A stretch of 64,000 nucleotides of DNA, from positions 156,275 to 220,274 of the forward strand of contig NBIV01000125.1 of the NCBI GenBank assembly GCA_003194525.1, read 5' to 3'. A program made the position numbers and the translations under genes. Of the stretch, positions 1 through 9,665 are shown piece after piece. The notes under the pieces are model-generated. The model had not been told where the DNA came from, made no database searches, and saw only the letters and a list, made by a program, of their open reading frames with translations. How positions within the stretch are numbered: position 1 is the stretch's first letter; each line of letters starts with the position of its first letter. This stretch comes from Gracilariopsis chorda. Lineage: Eukaryota > Rhodophyta > Florideophyceae > Gracilariales > Gracilariaceae.

Positions 1-756
1 GAGGAGGAAGTTCGCGACGGCGGTTTTCTCAGCGTTACAAGCGTCTGGGTTTCACGTTTGGAAGGCGGTTTGTTGCGACGGCGCGACGGAAAGCGTCTGG
101 CAATGGGTCTTGAGGAGAGTGAGGGAAAAGATGCAGTGGTGGCTGCACAAAGGGACGGCTGCGACTGGACACAGTCATCATCATCTGTGCGCGGTGGTTC
201 TTCATCCTGCGGCAAGGACAGAGAGGAGCGCGCGATGGCGTTTCCTCGCGGGCGCAGCAGACGCATGTTTTGTCGGCGCCACGGAACGCGCGCCCGCGCC
301 GCATGGCGTCAAGGCGTAGAATCATATATATATACATAAACAAAAGTGCATTGTGTGCTGTTCCAGGAGCTGGAACAACGGCAACAATGCACTGGAACCC
401 AGTCGACGCTCGAGTGCGAATCTGGTGCGTGGACAGCTGTGTGACGTGGACAGGTGTCGCAGCTGGAATACTGGCCACGAGTGACACGCGGCAGGTGTTA
501 TATTTTGGTGCGGGGCCGTGTCACGCTGTCAGCCGGGAGACGGGGCTACTGCAACGTGGGGCGCGTTCTTTGGCTGGTCGTGTGCGAGAAACGGGTCGCT
601 TCATTCCCGCACTCGCGCACGCGCCGCGTTGCTCTTTTGCAACGGCCGCTTCACACTTCACAACGCACAGTCCGCGCGTCCTCATTGCGCGCTTCACCTC
701 CGCCGCCTCCTCCTTTCGCCGGCACAAAGCGGATAAACCCCCCGACTTGGCCAGCT
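1..756. other. 5' flank of kinase gene, no gene seen
   Basis: I see no convincing coding sequence here. Open frames exist on both strands, but they are GC-driven and low in complexity. A run of alternating TA (331-340) and a TATATT box near 500 could serve as core promoter elements for the kinase gene, whose ATG is at 757. Confidence 0.4.
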
Positions 757-1869
757 ATGGTGGAGCTCCGTTATGCCGCAGACTCCAAGGAGTCCGACTG
801 GATTACCCGTGTTACGGCGCAGCGACTTTCGCTCTTTGCTCGGCCGGACGAAACGGAACGTAGGTTGTTTTTCAAGCTCAGGGGCTCCACGCTCACTGCC
901 CACGCCGAACCGTCGTACCCGGAGTTGTGGCGCTCGCCCGTCAAGGAGCTGCGTTCGTTTGACCAGCCGTCCTTGACTATTTGTGTTCGGCTTGACAAAG
1001 TGCTGCTCACGTTGAGATGCGACGACGAAGCAATGTTTGCGCGCTGGGTGGACGCGCTGCACCGCTCCGCGGGCACCTCGTTTGAGCGCTTCTACAAGCG
1101 GGAAAGGAGAATAGGCAAGGGGCATTTCTCGCACGTGTACCAGGCGTGTGACCGCTCGACGGGCGACAAGTTTGCCGTCAAGGTCATCAACAAGGACAAG
1201 AACGACATTGAGAAGAGCAAGAAGTTTGTGCGAAGGGAGGTTAAGGTGCTGTCTGTAACGGATCACCCCAACTTGGTACGCGCAGTCGACTTCTTCTCGT
1301 CCAAGGGCAAGCCGCACATCGTCATGGAGTACGTTGAGGGCGGCTCGTTACGCGAGCTCATACGGAAGAAGAAGCGACTGAGCGAGGAGGAGGCCCGACC
1401 TATTGTACGCGGTTTGTTACAAGCTGTGGCGTATCTACATTCAGTCAACATAGTACACCGCGACATCAAGCCGGAAAATGTGCTCATGGAACGAGAAGAC
1501 TTTCCAAAGCTAACTGACTTTGGGTTGGCCACGTTTGTGAACGAAGAGAAGAACATTCATTCCGTGGTTGGAACACCCAGTTATGTGGCACCCGAGGTGA
1601 TCCGTAACGTGCCGTACGGCCCTGCTGCGGACGTTTGGTCTTGCGGCGTGCTGCTGTACTTTATGCTGGCGGGGGAACGACCGTTCACTGGCGATAGCCG
1701 GGAGGACATTAAACGGTCCATTTTGAGCGGCGACTTGAGGTTTCCGAGTCAGTTGTTTGGAAGTTGTTCGCCGGAAATCAGACACTTGATTAACTTGATG
1801 CTTAACTATGAGCAAAGACTACGCATCAGTGCGGAGACGGCTCTTCAACACCCTTGGCTATTGCGCTGA
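757..1869 (+). CDS. PH-like domain plus CAMK-type Ser/Thr protein kinase
   Basis: The 370-residue product should phosphorylate Ser/Thr substrates in the cytosol or at membranes. Residues 1-106 look like a pleckstrin-homology fold (beta-rich, closing with a helix containing FARWVDALH). Residues 112-370 are a complete kinase domain: glycine loop IGKGHFSHVY (119-128), VAIK-type Lys142, HRDIKPEN with catalytic Asp236, DFG at 254-256 and APE at 278-280. DVWSCGVLLYFMLAGERPF is typical of CAMK-group kinases. The open frame extends upstream to 454, but I chose the ATG at 757 because homology starts there and the upstream translation is low-complexity. An N-terminal PH domain on a CAMK-like kinase is uncommon; PKB/AKT has that order but belongs to the AGC group and carries a C-terminal extension that is missing here. 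No introns. Confidence 0.88.
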   Translation: MVELRYAADSKESDWITRVTAQRLSLFARPDETERRLFFKLRGSTLTAHAEPSYPELWRSPVKELRSFDQPSLTICVRLDKVLLTLRCDDEAMFARWVDALHRSAGTSFERFYKRERRIGKGHFSHVYQACDRSTGDKFAVKVINKDKNDIEKSKKFVRREVKVLSVTDHPNLVRAVDFFSSKGKPHIVMEYVEGGSLRELIRKKKRLSEEEARPIVRGLLQAVAYLHSVNIVHRDIKPENVLMEREDFPKLTDFGLATFVNEEKNIHSVVGTPSYVAPEVIRNVPYGPAADVWSCGVLLYFMLAGERPFTGDSREDIKRSILSGDLRFPSQLFGSCSPEIRHLINLMLNYEQRLRISAETALQHPWLLR

Positions 1870-3219
1870 CGTCTGTTTGTTCCTTGGGTTTTATTTTTAT
1901 CATGTACAGTTTGGATGGTTTTTGCACATTACACTTTATAAAATGAAGCGCCACTTGTGTGTGCTCGGGTGCGGTTTGTGTTCGAAGAAAGCAACCAACC
2001 GTTTTGTTGCACAGCGTGCGCACAGAGTGCGTCACGGTACTACTGTATAAGCGATGCTTACCGTAAGCGTTGAACCCTTTTTTCCTTGGTGTAACTTAGA
2101 CTAACCTTACCGCACATGCAACAAGCTGGACTTGGAATAGCAACGCAGCAGCAATATCAACTGTTGGCCGTTGCCTGAGTACAGCGATACAGCCGGCAGT
2201 GTTTGTGGACGACTGTGCGAAGGGCAATGTCGAAATAAGCATGCCGCTGTTGACTGCCGGTCGGGGGGAGGGAATGGCATTCCATTCGCACACAAACACA
2301 GCGACGAAGGTGCTCGGAACGAGGACGCGCTAGAGCGGACGCAGTATCTAGCGTATGTTTGCAGGGGGGGGGAACACAGCTTTCTCGGCCAATGGCGAAC
2401 CAGCCATCTGTTCTCGTACGGAGGCACTCACTACGTAAAGTGCACACGCATCGCCGCTGCGTGTGTATCGATACGCAGATATATCTTATTGGTACCGTTG
2501 TACAAGCAGATGCGAGGAATTCAATGTGTAAAAGGGCGTTATGATACTTTAGTAGTGAATCGACGATTAACAAAGGCGCGCACGCACGAAAAAGCGGCGA
2601 GATGAACGAAGCTCGCACATGTGCAGCGCCAAGTTGGGAGCGTTTATGAAAGCGGCGCTGCTTACCGTTGTAGCGCGACGGAGGAGAGAGAGAGAGCTTG
2701 CTGAAGTTAGGACACGTCTGTCAGCGCCTATGTCGTAGGCGCAGCTGAATTGGCGGAGGTGTGGAGGAGAGTGTCACGCTCAGCAGAGCGGCGGTTGACG
2801 GCTGCCACTTTTCGCCGACGTCAGGCGGTTACATATGTGTTTCAGTTTGGAGCCCTTTTTTGGGTGTGTGGCGCAGCCAAAAGCATGTCACGCCGCCGTT
2901 TGTCCCGCGCTGGCTGTAATGCACTGCGCCGTCGATACCACTTGTACCCGTCAACAGCGCCCTGAAACGTGTCCCCGTGTCCACGGAAACCACTGTAACA
3001 CGCTGCACGCGTGGATACGTGCATCGTGTTTTCGATCAACCAGCCGAGCGGACACCACACCATCCATTGGTGCGACGACGGTGGCTGTGTTCGTCGGTGA
3101 GAGCGCCCGCCACCGCACTTGCTCCGTATCCCGCAAGCTCGCACATTCCTTTCCCGCGTTTCCACTCTTTCACTGTTTCGCTCTCAACAACATCAACACC
3201 AACACCAACAACAGCACAA
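1870..3219. other. Intergenic region between kinase and uS14
   Basis: No recognisable gene. It has a G-run (2366-2373), a short GA microsatellite (about 2684-2695) and, from about 3148, a pyrimidine-rich stretch running into the uS14 start that resembles the TOP-like leaders of ribosomal protein genes. Open frames of 60-170 codons here look like chance. Confidence 0.4.
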
Positions 3220-3390
3220 ATGGGTCACGAAAACATCTGGGGATCTCACCCGAAGAGATACGGAAAAGGTTCACGCTGTTGCCGAGTATGCGCCTCCCGC
3301 ATCGGCATCATCCGGAAATACGGTCTCGACATCTGCCGTCGTTGTTTCCGTGAAAATGCCAACAACATTGGCTTTTACAAGTACCGTTAA
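3220..3390 (+). CDS. RPS29: Cytosolic 40S ribosomal protein uS14 (S29)
   Basis: The 56-residue protein is the whole of eukaryotic uS14/S29, a zinc-binding small-subunit head protein needed for translation. It starts [19 protein letters not shown] and carries the four zinc cysteines as C-x2-C (C21, C24) and C-x2-C (C39 and C42 within LDICRRCF). It ends NNIGFYKYR, matching the family length (about 56) and C-terminus. An in-frame GTG 81 codons upstream is not used: the ATG at 3220 sits in an ACAAATGGG context and gives the exact family N-terminus. The gene converges on the minus-strand ankyrin gene, with about 165 nt between stop codons. Confidence 0.97.
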   Translation: MGHENIWGSHPKRYGKGSRCCRVCASRIGIIRKYGLDICRRCFRENANNIGFYKYR

Positions 3391-3554
3391 TTGCTTCACC
3401 GCCGCCCTCAACGCACGCTGGAATTGCTTCGGGCTGCCAAACGCGAAGCTGCTACAGCCCTGAATGGCCTTTCTTGCAACACCCATTTTCGGTGCTCCTA
3501 GTATGCGTTGAACTGCGTAAAAACAAGCAACTTACAAAACACAAACAAAGCGCT

Positions 3555-4460
3555 TTATGCCTTCTTTTCAGCTTCCTTAATCTTAATCGTTACCTTAACG
3601 TCATCCACCTTCACAGCGCGTCTCTCAATCCCATTCCCACTAGATGCCTCCCCCCGTGGCTTCACTCTCACCACGAACTTTGCGTTCTCAGTTTCCTCAG
3701 TAATATCGCCAAATTCATTCACACTCCTTGTAACCCCATTCTCCTCCTCCAACCCCTCCTCCTCCTCGTCCTCCTCCTCCACTTCAGTAGCCTCGTCCAG
3801 CACGTCAACCATCTCCTTCAACTTCTCGTGCGTAGGGTTCGCCCTGAAAAACTGTTTGGCGGGCGTCTTTTCAAACATATCTTCCGCAATCTCCACAGCC
3901 AGCTTACCGTCAAAGCTCGCAATGTTCGCATCGGCCCCACGTTCAACCAACAATTTGACAGTGTCCAACTTCACGTATCCAGTCGCCATGTGCAACGGAG
4001 TGAACCCCAACACGTCCTGTTTATCCATTGTGGCGCCCCTGTCCATCAACTTTGTGCACAACGTCGGCAATCCATTGCCAGCACAGAAGTGAAGTGCGCT
4101 ACGTCCGTTCACATCGGTCACACTTGCTACAAAATCTTCTTCCATCATGCTCTCAATGCTTTCCACGTCCGCGTTGTAACACGCTTCTATGAACTTGGCT
4201 TCGCGCTCGCCGAGTCCCACTGTGGATACGCCCGCTTTAGTGGGCGCTTGTGACGGCCCTTGCATTATGCTTTCTTCCTGTTCTTGTTGCGGCGCGTTTG
4301 CATCGCACATACGCGGTGCGACACGGTGTGTGCGTTGTGCGTGCGTCGTGCATACTCTTCGAGATCGAATGCATCTGTTGCTGTTTCCTATATCCAGACG
4401 GCTTGTGAGAGAAGCTGTAGCAAGTGGCGCCGGCAGTAGGAATGTGGGTACAGGCGACAT
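3555..4460 (-). CDS. Ankyrin-repeat protein resembling the cpSRP43 ankyrin block
   Basis: The 301-residue protein has a Ser/Thr/Arg-rich, acid-poor N-terminus (about 1-50) that could be a plastid transit peptide. Ankyrin repeats follow at about 85-205, then an acidic run (226-240) and a basic tail. The spacing of conserved residues (VNGRSALHFCAGNG, then DVLGFTPLHMATGYV, then ERGAD, DGKLAVEIA and KTP) closely follows the ankyrin region of the chloroplast signal recognition particle subunit cpSRP43. In green plants cpSRP43 binds the L18 motif of light-harvesting proteins. The flanking chromodomains of plant cpSRP43 are absent. Function as an LHC chaperone is inference; a generic ankyrin scaffold is the alternative. 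Start ATG at 4460. Confidence 0.75.
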   Translation of the reverse strand: MSPVPTFLLPAPLATASLTSRLDIGNSNRCIRSRRVCTTHAQRTHRVAPRMCDANAPQQEQEESIMQGPSQAPTKAGVSTVGLGEREAKFIEACYNADVESIESMMEEDFVASVTDVNGRSALHFCAGNGLPTLCTKLMDRGATMDKQDVLGFTPLHMATGYVKLDTVKLLVERGADANIASFDGKLAVEIAEDMFEKTPAKQFFRANPTHEKLKEMVDVLDEATEVEEEDEEEEGLEEENGVTRSVNEFGDITEETENAKFVVRVKPRGEASSGNGIERRAVKVDDVKVTIKIKEAEKKA

Positions 4461-4940
4461 GGTGGGCGTCGGTTACAACACTTGTGGCAAAACGTATCGG
4501 CTCGGGTCGTAATTGCGCTTGTCTGCTTTTCTTCTAGACGCTGAGCAGGACGGGGTGATTGTGGTTGGATGCTGTGTAGAAGAGCGTGCGGATGAAAAGC
4601 AGGCAAGCTGGCGGTGCTATTCGCAGGAGGAGTATGCCCGGGTGATGTTGAGCCAGACGTGGACTGGCTAACGAAGCAAATCTCTCGTTGGCGGGCAACT
4701 CCCTGTAACACGTGTGTGGTGAATGCACGCTGAGATGCGTCACATGCCATTCTGTAGCCAGAATTATCTTAAATTCAACACAGACACCGTTTGCCCAACA
4801 CACGGGCTATGTTCTTCGAGGTTCGAGAGCATCCCCGGACAACTACTAGACGAAGGGGAGCACTCACACCGTGTTGTGAATATCGTGTTTCGCTTGTTAG
4901 TTTATTCTAGTGATTGCCGTCAACATACAAAACCAGTTAT
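4461..4940. other. Intergenic region between ankyrin gene and CDC6
   Basis: No gene recognised. It holds the promoter of the minus-strand ankyrin gene on the left and the 3' untranslated region of CDC6 on the right. Confidence 0.4.
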
Positions 4941-6434
4941 CTATGCCTTCTTAACCAACAGCGGCAAGAACCCCTTATCAGCGACACCGGCCCGAACGTC
5001 CTCAACAGGAACCTTCAAGCGAACCGCTCTACCCCGCAGCGTTTTAGCCGAAGCCGTAGAACCCCGTCCTCTGCGCTGTGGCACATCAACCAAGCCATGA
5101 TGCGCAAGTGCATTGCAACAAACATCCGCAAATTCATTGAACGACAGCCCATTCACATGCACCTTTGCGCAGAGCGACACAAATGATTGATAGAGACCGC
5201 CCAGCGTGGCTTTGCTTCGCAGCGCCCCGCTCTTGGACGGCAGCAGAGTTGCGTTTGCAGCTACGCAAAGCGCGATTTGTTGTTGAACTGGAAGTTGTTT
5301 GATCACATCCACAGCGGCCGAAAGAGCACCTCGATTATTGAGAATTGTGGACACGACGGATATGGCCTTTTCATTCGAATTCTCCAAGAGTCGACTATGC
5401 GCCTCATTACATACATCGAGCATGAGTCGCGCATCGCCCGAACCAGCAGCCACCTTTTTTGCAGCAAGCGATATGGCAATGGGATCCAGAACGGTGTGGT
5501 GTGCGCGTTGCAAGCGTTGCGAAACAATGCTCTGCAAATTGGACGACGTGTACGGTCTGAAGGAGAGTATTTCGGGCATGCAGCCCGCTGCTCGAAGCCA
5601 CGGGAGTGCTCGAACGGGCAGATCTATGCAATTGGCTATGCCGATAACTGTGAATTTTGACGACGGTAAATGAGGCCATTCAAAAGCTGTGTAAAGCAGC
5701 ATTTGGTCTCGGGAGGTGAGGAAGTCCACTTCGTCTAATACGATGAGCACCGGCTTTGATGCAGAGCGTGCATGCTGTTGTAACACTTTCCGAGCGTTTG
5801 TGTTGGACGCGGGTAGGTTGAGGTTGAGAGCGTGTGCAAGTCGGTTGTAAACATGGGCAGGTTGAGTAAGATTTGCACAGTTAATCCAGACGTGATCAAA
5901 GCCGTGAGTTTCGTCGACAGTGGAGGGGGAAGCGGAGTGTGAAATGAGATCGATGAGCGGCGTGGCGGTGGATGACTTTAGATGATTGATTACCTTTGTT
6001 ACGGTGAAGGTCTTGCCCGTTCCGGGGGTTCCGCACACGTAAATTGCCTTTGCGGAGCGACCTGGACCTGGAAGCAGAGCATCGGTGAGCAGAGAAAGAA
6101 GGTGGCGAGACTGTTCCTCACGCGCAACGGGCATACCCGCCGGCTCATACGAGAGCGCGAGCGAGAGCGCGTTTGCACGCGGGCACGAAGAAGGGGATTT
6201 CGAACGTTGCCCAGGCGAGGAGCACGGCGAGCAAGGCGGCAAAGGCGGCGGTGGAGAGGGGCCAGAGGCATCTGCAGAAGGGTCACAACAGGGCGCGCGG
6301 AGGAGGCGGACGGGGTTTGTGGGGCGAGGGCGGGATGGGCGCGCCTTTCGCACGCGGCCGATGGAGAGCGGGGCGGCGATTGGGGCGGCGGGGTTGAGCC
6401 GGGCGGAGCGACGGGGAGCGCGGTGCGACTTCAT
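4941..6434 (-). CDS. CDC6: CDC6 replication licensing AAA+ ATPase
   Basis: The 497-residue protein belongs to the ORC1/CDC6 AAA+ family, which joins ORC at origins to load the MCM helicase. An Arg/Pro/Ser-rich disordered tail (1-95) precedes YEPAGMPVAREEQ, equivalent to the family's re-entry motif. Walker A is GTPGTGKT (135-142) and Walker B is VLIVLDEVD (Asp234-Asp237). Sensor 1 is IGIANCIDL (Asn268) and sensor 2 is GDARLMLDVC (Arg336). A C-terminal winged helix (about 420-475, including SFNEFADVCCNALAHHGLV) completes the architecture. It lacks the BAH domain and length of ORC1, so CDC6 is favoured. SP sites in the tail could be CDK targets. It is divergent to GPN1 across a 331-bp promoter with an E2F-like site. 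Confidence 0.92.
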   Translation of the reverse strand: MKSHRAPRRSARLNPAAPIAAPLSIGRVRKARPSRPRPTNPVRLLRAPCCDPSADASGPSPPPPLPPCSPCSSPGQRSKSPSSCPRANALSLALSYEPAGMPVAREEQSRHLLSLLTDALLPGPGRSAKAIYVCGTPGTGKTFTVTKVINHLKSSTATPLIDLISHSASPSTVDETHGFDHVWINCANLTQPAHVYNRLAHALNLNLPASNTNARKVLQQHARSASKPVLIVLDEVDFLTSRDQMLLYTAFEWPHLPSSKFTVIGIANCIDLPVRALPWLRAAGCMPEILSFRPYTSSNLQSIVSQRLQRAHHTVLDPIAISLAAKKVAAGSGDARLMLDVCNEAHSRLLENSNEKAISVVSTILNNRGALSAAVDVIKQLPVQQQIALCVAANATLLPSKSGALRSKATLGGLYQSFVSLCAKVHVNGLSFNEFADVCCNALAHHGLVDVPQRRGRGSTASAKTLRGRAVRLKVPVEDVRAGVADKGFLPLLVKKA

Positions 6435-6555
6435 TGATGCGCGATGTGGGTCGGGGGGCGGGGCAGCGATGGCGCATTGCGACGCGGTTTAGTATCTGCG
6501 CGGCGGGAGGCGGCGCGTTTCGTTTCGGCGGAGCGGCTGCGATGGCGCGCTGCCA

Positions 6556-6568
6556 TTTTTGGCGGGAG
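6556..6568. promoter_or_regulatory. E2F/DP-type site in CDC6-GPN1 divergent promoter
   Basis: TTTTTGGCGGGAG matches the E2F/DP consensus TTTSSCGC and its extended form TTTTGGCGGGA. It lies about 125 bp upstream of the CDC6 ATG and about 200 bp upstream of the GPN1 ATG. CDC6 is a classical E2F target in animals and plants, and red algae are known to have E2F/DP/RB. Binding itself is inferred. Confidence 0.6.
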
Positions 6569-6765
6569 CGGGACAGCGCGCTTGCGTTTCAGTACCAAGT
6601 TGATCTAATGCGTGGAAGCGTGGACGCGTGGCAACGTGGCACTGCTGTCCAGAATGCTGCGATGCGCTTGGCCGCTTGCTATGTGGCGCCTTGCGGCGCC
6701 GCTGCGCGTCGTTCCGCTGCGAGGAGAGAGCAAGGCTGGCGGCGCACACTTGCCGTTCGTTCACC

Positions 6766-8070
6766 ATGTCCGCTTCGCTCGCGCAGTCGGGTGCTGCGTC
6801 CGCTCAACATGACGCGCGTATCACCACGCCCGCCTGCCTCGTGCTCGGCATGGCGGGTTCGGGAAAGACCACCCTGGTGGACGCCCTCTCCGCCTGGCTA
6901 GACGTGGACTCCGTCAGCTCCGACGACGAGCCCGTTGACGACGCCCAGCTTAATCAACAGATCGTGGATGCCATCCACTCCATGTCCCTGAACCAAGCTT
7001 CATCTGTCGCCCCCCCAGCACGCCCCTCAGCCCCCTCTGCTCAGCCACCGGCGCACGACGTGTTGCCCGGTCAGGGCGCGTACGTCATTAACTTGGATCC
7101 CGCTGTTTACGAGCTGCCTTATGATCCGAATATCGACATTCGCGACACCATCAAGTATAAACAGGTCATGAGTCAGTATTCGCTCGGTCCGAACGGAGCA
7201 ATCATTACATCTTTGAATCTGTACGCCACCCGATTTGATCAAGTGCTGACCTTGATCGAAAAACGCGCTCCGCAATCACGCGCCGTCATCATTGACACCC
7301 CCGGCCAGATAGAGACCTTCACCTGGTCTGCTTCCGGTACAATAATCACAGATGCGCTCGGAATCACCCTGCCAACCGTTATTCTCTTCGTTGTAGACAC
7401 CGTCAGATGCGAGAACACCATGACCTTTGTCAGCAACATGCTTTACGCTTGTTCCATCATGTACAAGACCCGACTCCCAATGATCATTGTGTTTAACAAG
7501 ACCGACGTAAAAAGTTGCCACTTTGCGCAGCAATGGATGAGCGATTTCGACAAGCTTGAAAACGATTTGAAGGAGAATAACTTCTTGGGCACGCTTGCTC
7601 GAAGTATGGCGCAAGCTCTTGAACAGTTCTATCACACCCTACGAAGCGTCGCTGTCAGCGCGGAGACTGGAGACGGCATGGATCAGTTGGTCAAGTGCAT
7701 TCAGGACGCTGCTGAACAATATGAAAACGACTATCGCCCTGTTGTCGACGCTCGGAAGAAGGCTAGGGCCCAAGGAAAGAAGGAACACCAGGATGAGCAG
7801 ATTGAGCGCATCAGAAAGGATATGTACGATGAACCTGGGTTCGGAACTGGTCCTCGCTTTGACGAGGAAGATGAGTCTGACCATACTGGTTCCGACCAGC
7901 AGAATGATGGCATGAAGCCAAGCTCCAGCGTGTTTCCGGATAAGCATGCCGTACGAATGGCTAAGATGACGGGAACGTACTATGATAAGCAAGAAGAACA
8001 GCGCAAGTATGATCAGTTTATCCACAACATGGACGCATCCAACCCTGATTCAAAAAGAGATAGGGAATGA
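6766..8070 (+). CDS. GPN1: GPN-loop GTPase 1 (XAB1/MBDin)
   Basis: This 434-residue cytoplasmic GTPase family works with GPN3 in assembly and nuclear import of RNA polymerase II. The P-loop is GMAGSGKTT (28-36). The diagnostic Gly-Pro-Asn loop is [11 protein letters not shown] (141-151), G3 is DTPGQIE (177 onward) and G4 is NKTD (244-247). An acidic C-terminal tail follows, typical of GPN1 rather than GPN2/3. The start is ATG 6766 in a CACCATGTC context; an in-frame ATG at 6628 would add 46 residues unlike the family. Odd feature: about 55 Pro/Ala/Asp-rich residues (46-102) sit between the P-loop helix and the conserved YVINLDPAV segment, which normally follow each other closely. Confidence 0.93.
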   Translation: MSASLAQSGAASAQHDARITTPACLVLGMAGSGKTTLVDALSAWLDVDSVSSDDEPVDDAQLNQQIVDAIHSMSLNQASSVAPPARPSAPSAQPPAHDVLPGQGAYVINLDPAVYELPYDPNIDIRDTIKYKQVMSQYSLGPNGAIITSLNLYATRFDQVLTLIEKRAPQSRAVIIDTPGQIETFTWSASGTIITDALGITLPTVILFVVDTVRCENTMTFVSNMLYACSIMYKTRLPMIIVFNKTDVKSCHFAQQWMSDFDKLENDLKENNFLGTLARSMAQALEQFYHTLRSVAVSAETGDGMDQLVKCIQDAAEQYENDYRPVVDARKKARAQGKKEHQDEQIERIRKDMYDEPGFGTGPRFDEEDESDHTGSDQQNDGMKPSSSVFPDKHAVRMAKMTGTYYDKQEEQRKYDQFIHNMDASNPDSKRDRE

Positions 8071-9570
8071 CAGCAGCACCATTACGTCATACATTTCGGT
8101 GTCGTGTCTATACGAATTTCTAGTTGCAGTACGATGCGTTTTCCACTAAGATATGCAAACTCTCGACTGCTCTTGCTTGCTCTTTCTGGGGAACATACGT
8201 GGTGCTTGCATGCGATTTTCAAAACTTGGCGGGACGCGCCATCGCAACTCGTAACATGATTCCATTCGTGTTTTGGAAACATGCGCTGGAGACATATGTC
8301 GAGCTGCTGTACGCAATCTACGTTAACACCTCTTGCGCGGCGTTTTTGCTGGAGCAAGACCGAGGATGACGTTGCCGCGGATAGGAAGTGTTTGAGAAGA
8401 AAACGCGGGTGGGATCAAAGTGGGCGGGGAAGGGATCAGTCGTAGGAATATGTCTCGTGACGTTGCTAGATGAACGAAGCGGTTTTGTTCAGGTGTGTGA
8501 CGGCCACGTAAAGAGATTATTGTGAAGGGTGGAACGACGAAGGTACTGTACCGTGTACACAATGAGAAGGGCAAAGAGGGGGAACGGCACGTAGATGATG
8601 TACATGCGTTGGTACTGAATTCATTTGAAACTAAATATGGATAGGGAGCTGCAACGAGAGACGGATCGTGAATGATACGACACGCTACGGTACGGTGGGT
8701 GTCTCAACATGGGGAAGTTCCCGCTTGTGTGAAATGCAATAGTTGTACCACGGTGTGTGTTTAAGAAACGGGAGAGAGTGCGTCAAGAGGCGCGTGACCT
8801 TACTATTATTTGTAGGGGTTTCGTATGGAATACACACGCGTTCCATGCACATGTGATCGTGAAGGCAGTTGAACTGGGCGGGCAAGCCACAGTTTGAACT
8901 GCGTCTGCCAATGAGGCGTCTCACACAACTGTCAGGGCCGGGGAAGGAAAACGTACGGAGTACTCGTCTACCAGGGTGGGCTAATAAGTCACTGGGCAAA
9001 AGTTACAAACGGAACATGTATCGCGAAAGGCAACAGCGGCGCTGTGAATGCGGAGCGCAGGCGGTTGAAACGCGCCTTGCCCGGGCACTTGCTCCAACGG
9101 CGAAAGATGAAAGCATTGGAATCGGAATCAAACAAGCAATCAGCGGGCAACGCCTCTCAAGCGGAGCAGAAGCACACTGCGGCGCTTAACTGCAGTATCG
9201 ACGGCGGTGAAGGCAACGCGGACAGCTTTTATGATACGCACCGAAGCAGTTGTGTATGTTGGCGGCGGCAGTGGAACACTTCGCCGAAAATGGCTCGATA
9301 CGTTGGCGGCGCCAATGGCAGTGCAGCTCGCGCTGTTTCAAATGGCCGTTACGAGCTGTACAGCCGTCGCCGTTCAAATCTGAAATTTGAAACGGGCGGA
9401 TAATTGAGCGCCGATGCGCACCGCGCCGTCTCCGTCAACTCTTCCCCCCCGCGCGCGATAAACCGCTCTCTCAACATGTCACTTCTCGCCCGCTCCCCCC
9501 GACTTAACGTCCCCTCGTCTGCGGATCACTCCCCCCCGACCCTGCCCGCCGTACTCTCTCTTCTCCCCAA
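8071..9570. other. Intergenic region, no gene recognised
   Basis: About 1.5 kb without a supported gene. A short near-perfect inverted repeat lies at 9371-9396 (CCGTTCAAAT, 4-nt loop, then ATTTGAAACGG). Open frames of 80-120 codons on both strands show no family signature. Confidence 0.4.
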
Positions 9571-9572
9571 CT

Positions 9573-9579
9573 TATAAAA
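9573..9579 (+). promoter_or_regulatory. TATA box of the CBM48-TPR gene
   Basis: TATAAAA in CTTATAAAACATCC lies 93 bp upstream of the ATG at 9666, inside a CT-rich region. Position and sequence fit an RNA polymerase II core promoter. Confidence 0.6.
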
Positions 9580-9665
9580 CATCCCCCGCCCCCTCATCGG
9601 CGCCGGGCTACGCTTCCGCCGGCTTCTTCTTCACCCCATCTTCTCCGCGGATATCACCCCCACAA

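Noticed and set aside
2171..2605. 144-codon plus-strand frame between kinase and uS14
   Set aside because: Composition is like the surrounding non-coding DNA, there is no recognisable domain, and a comparable frame lies on the other strand.
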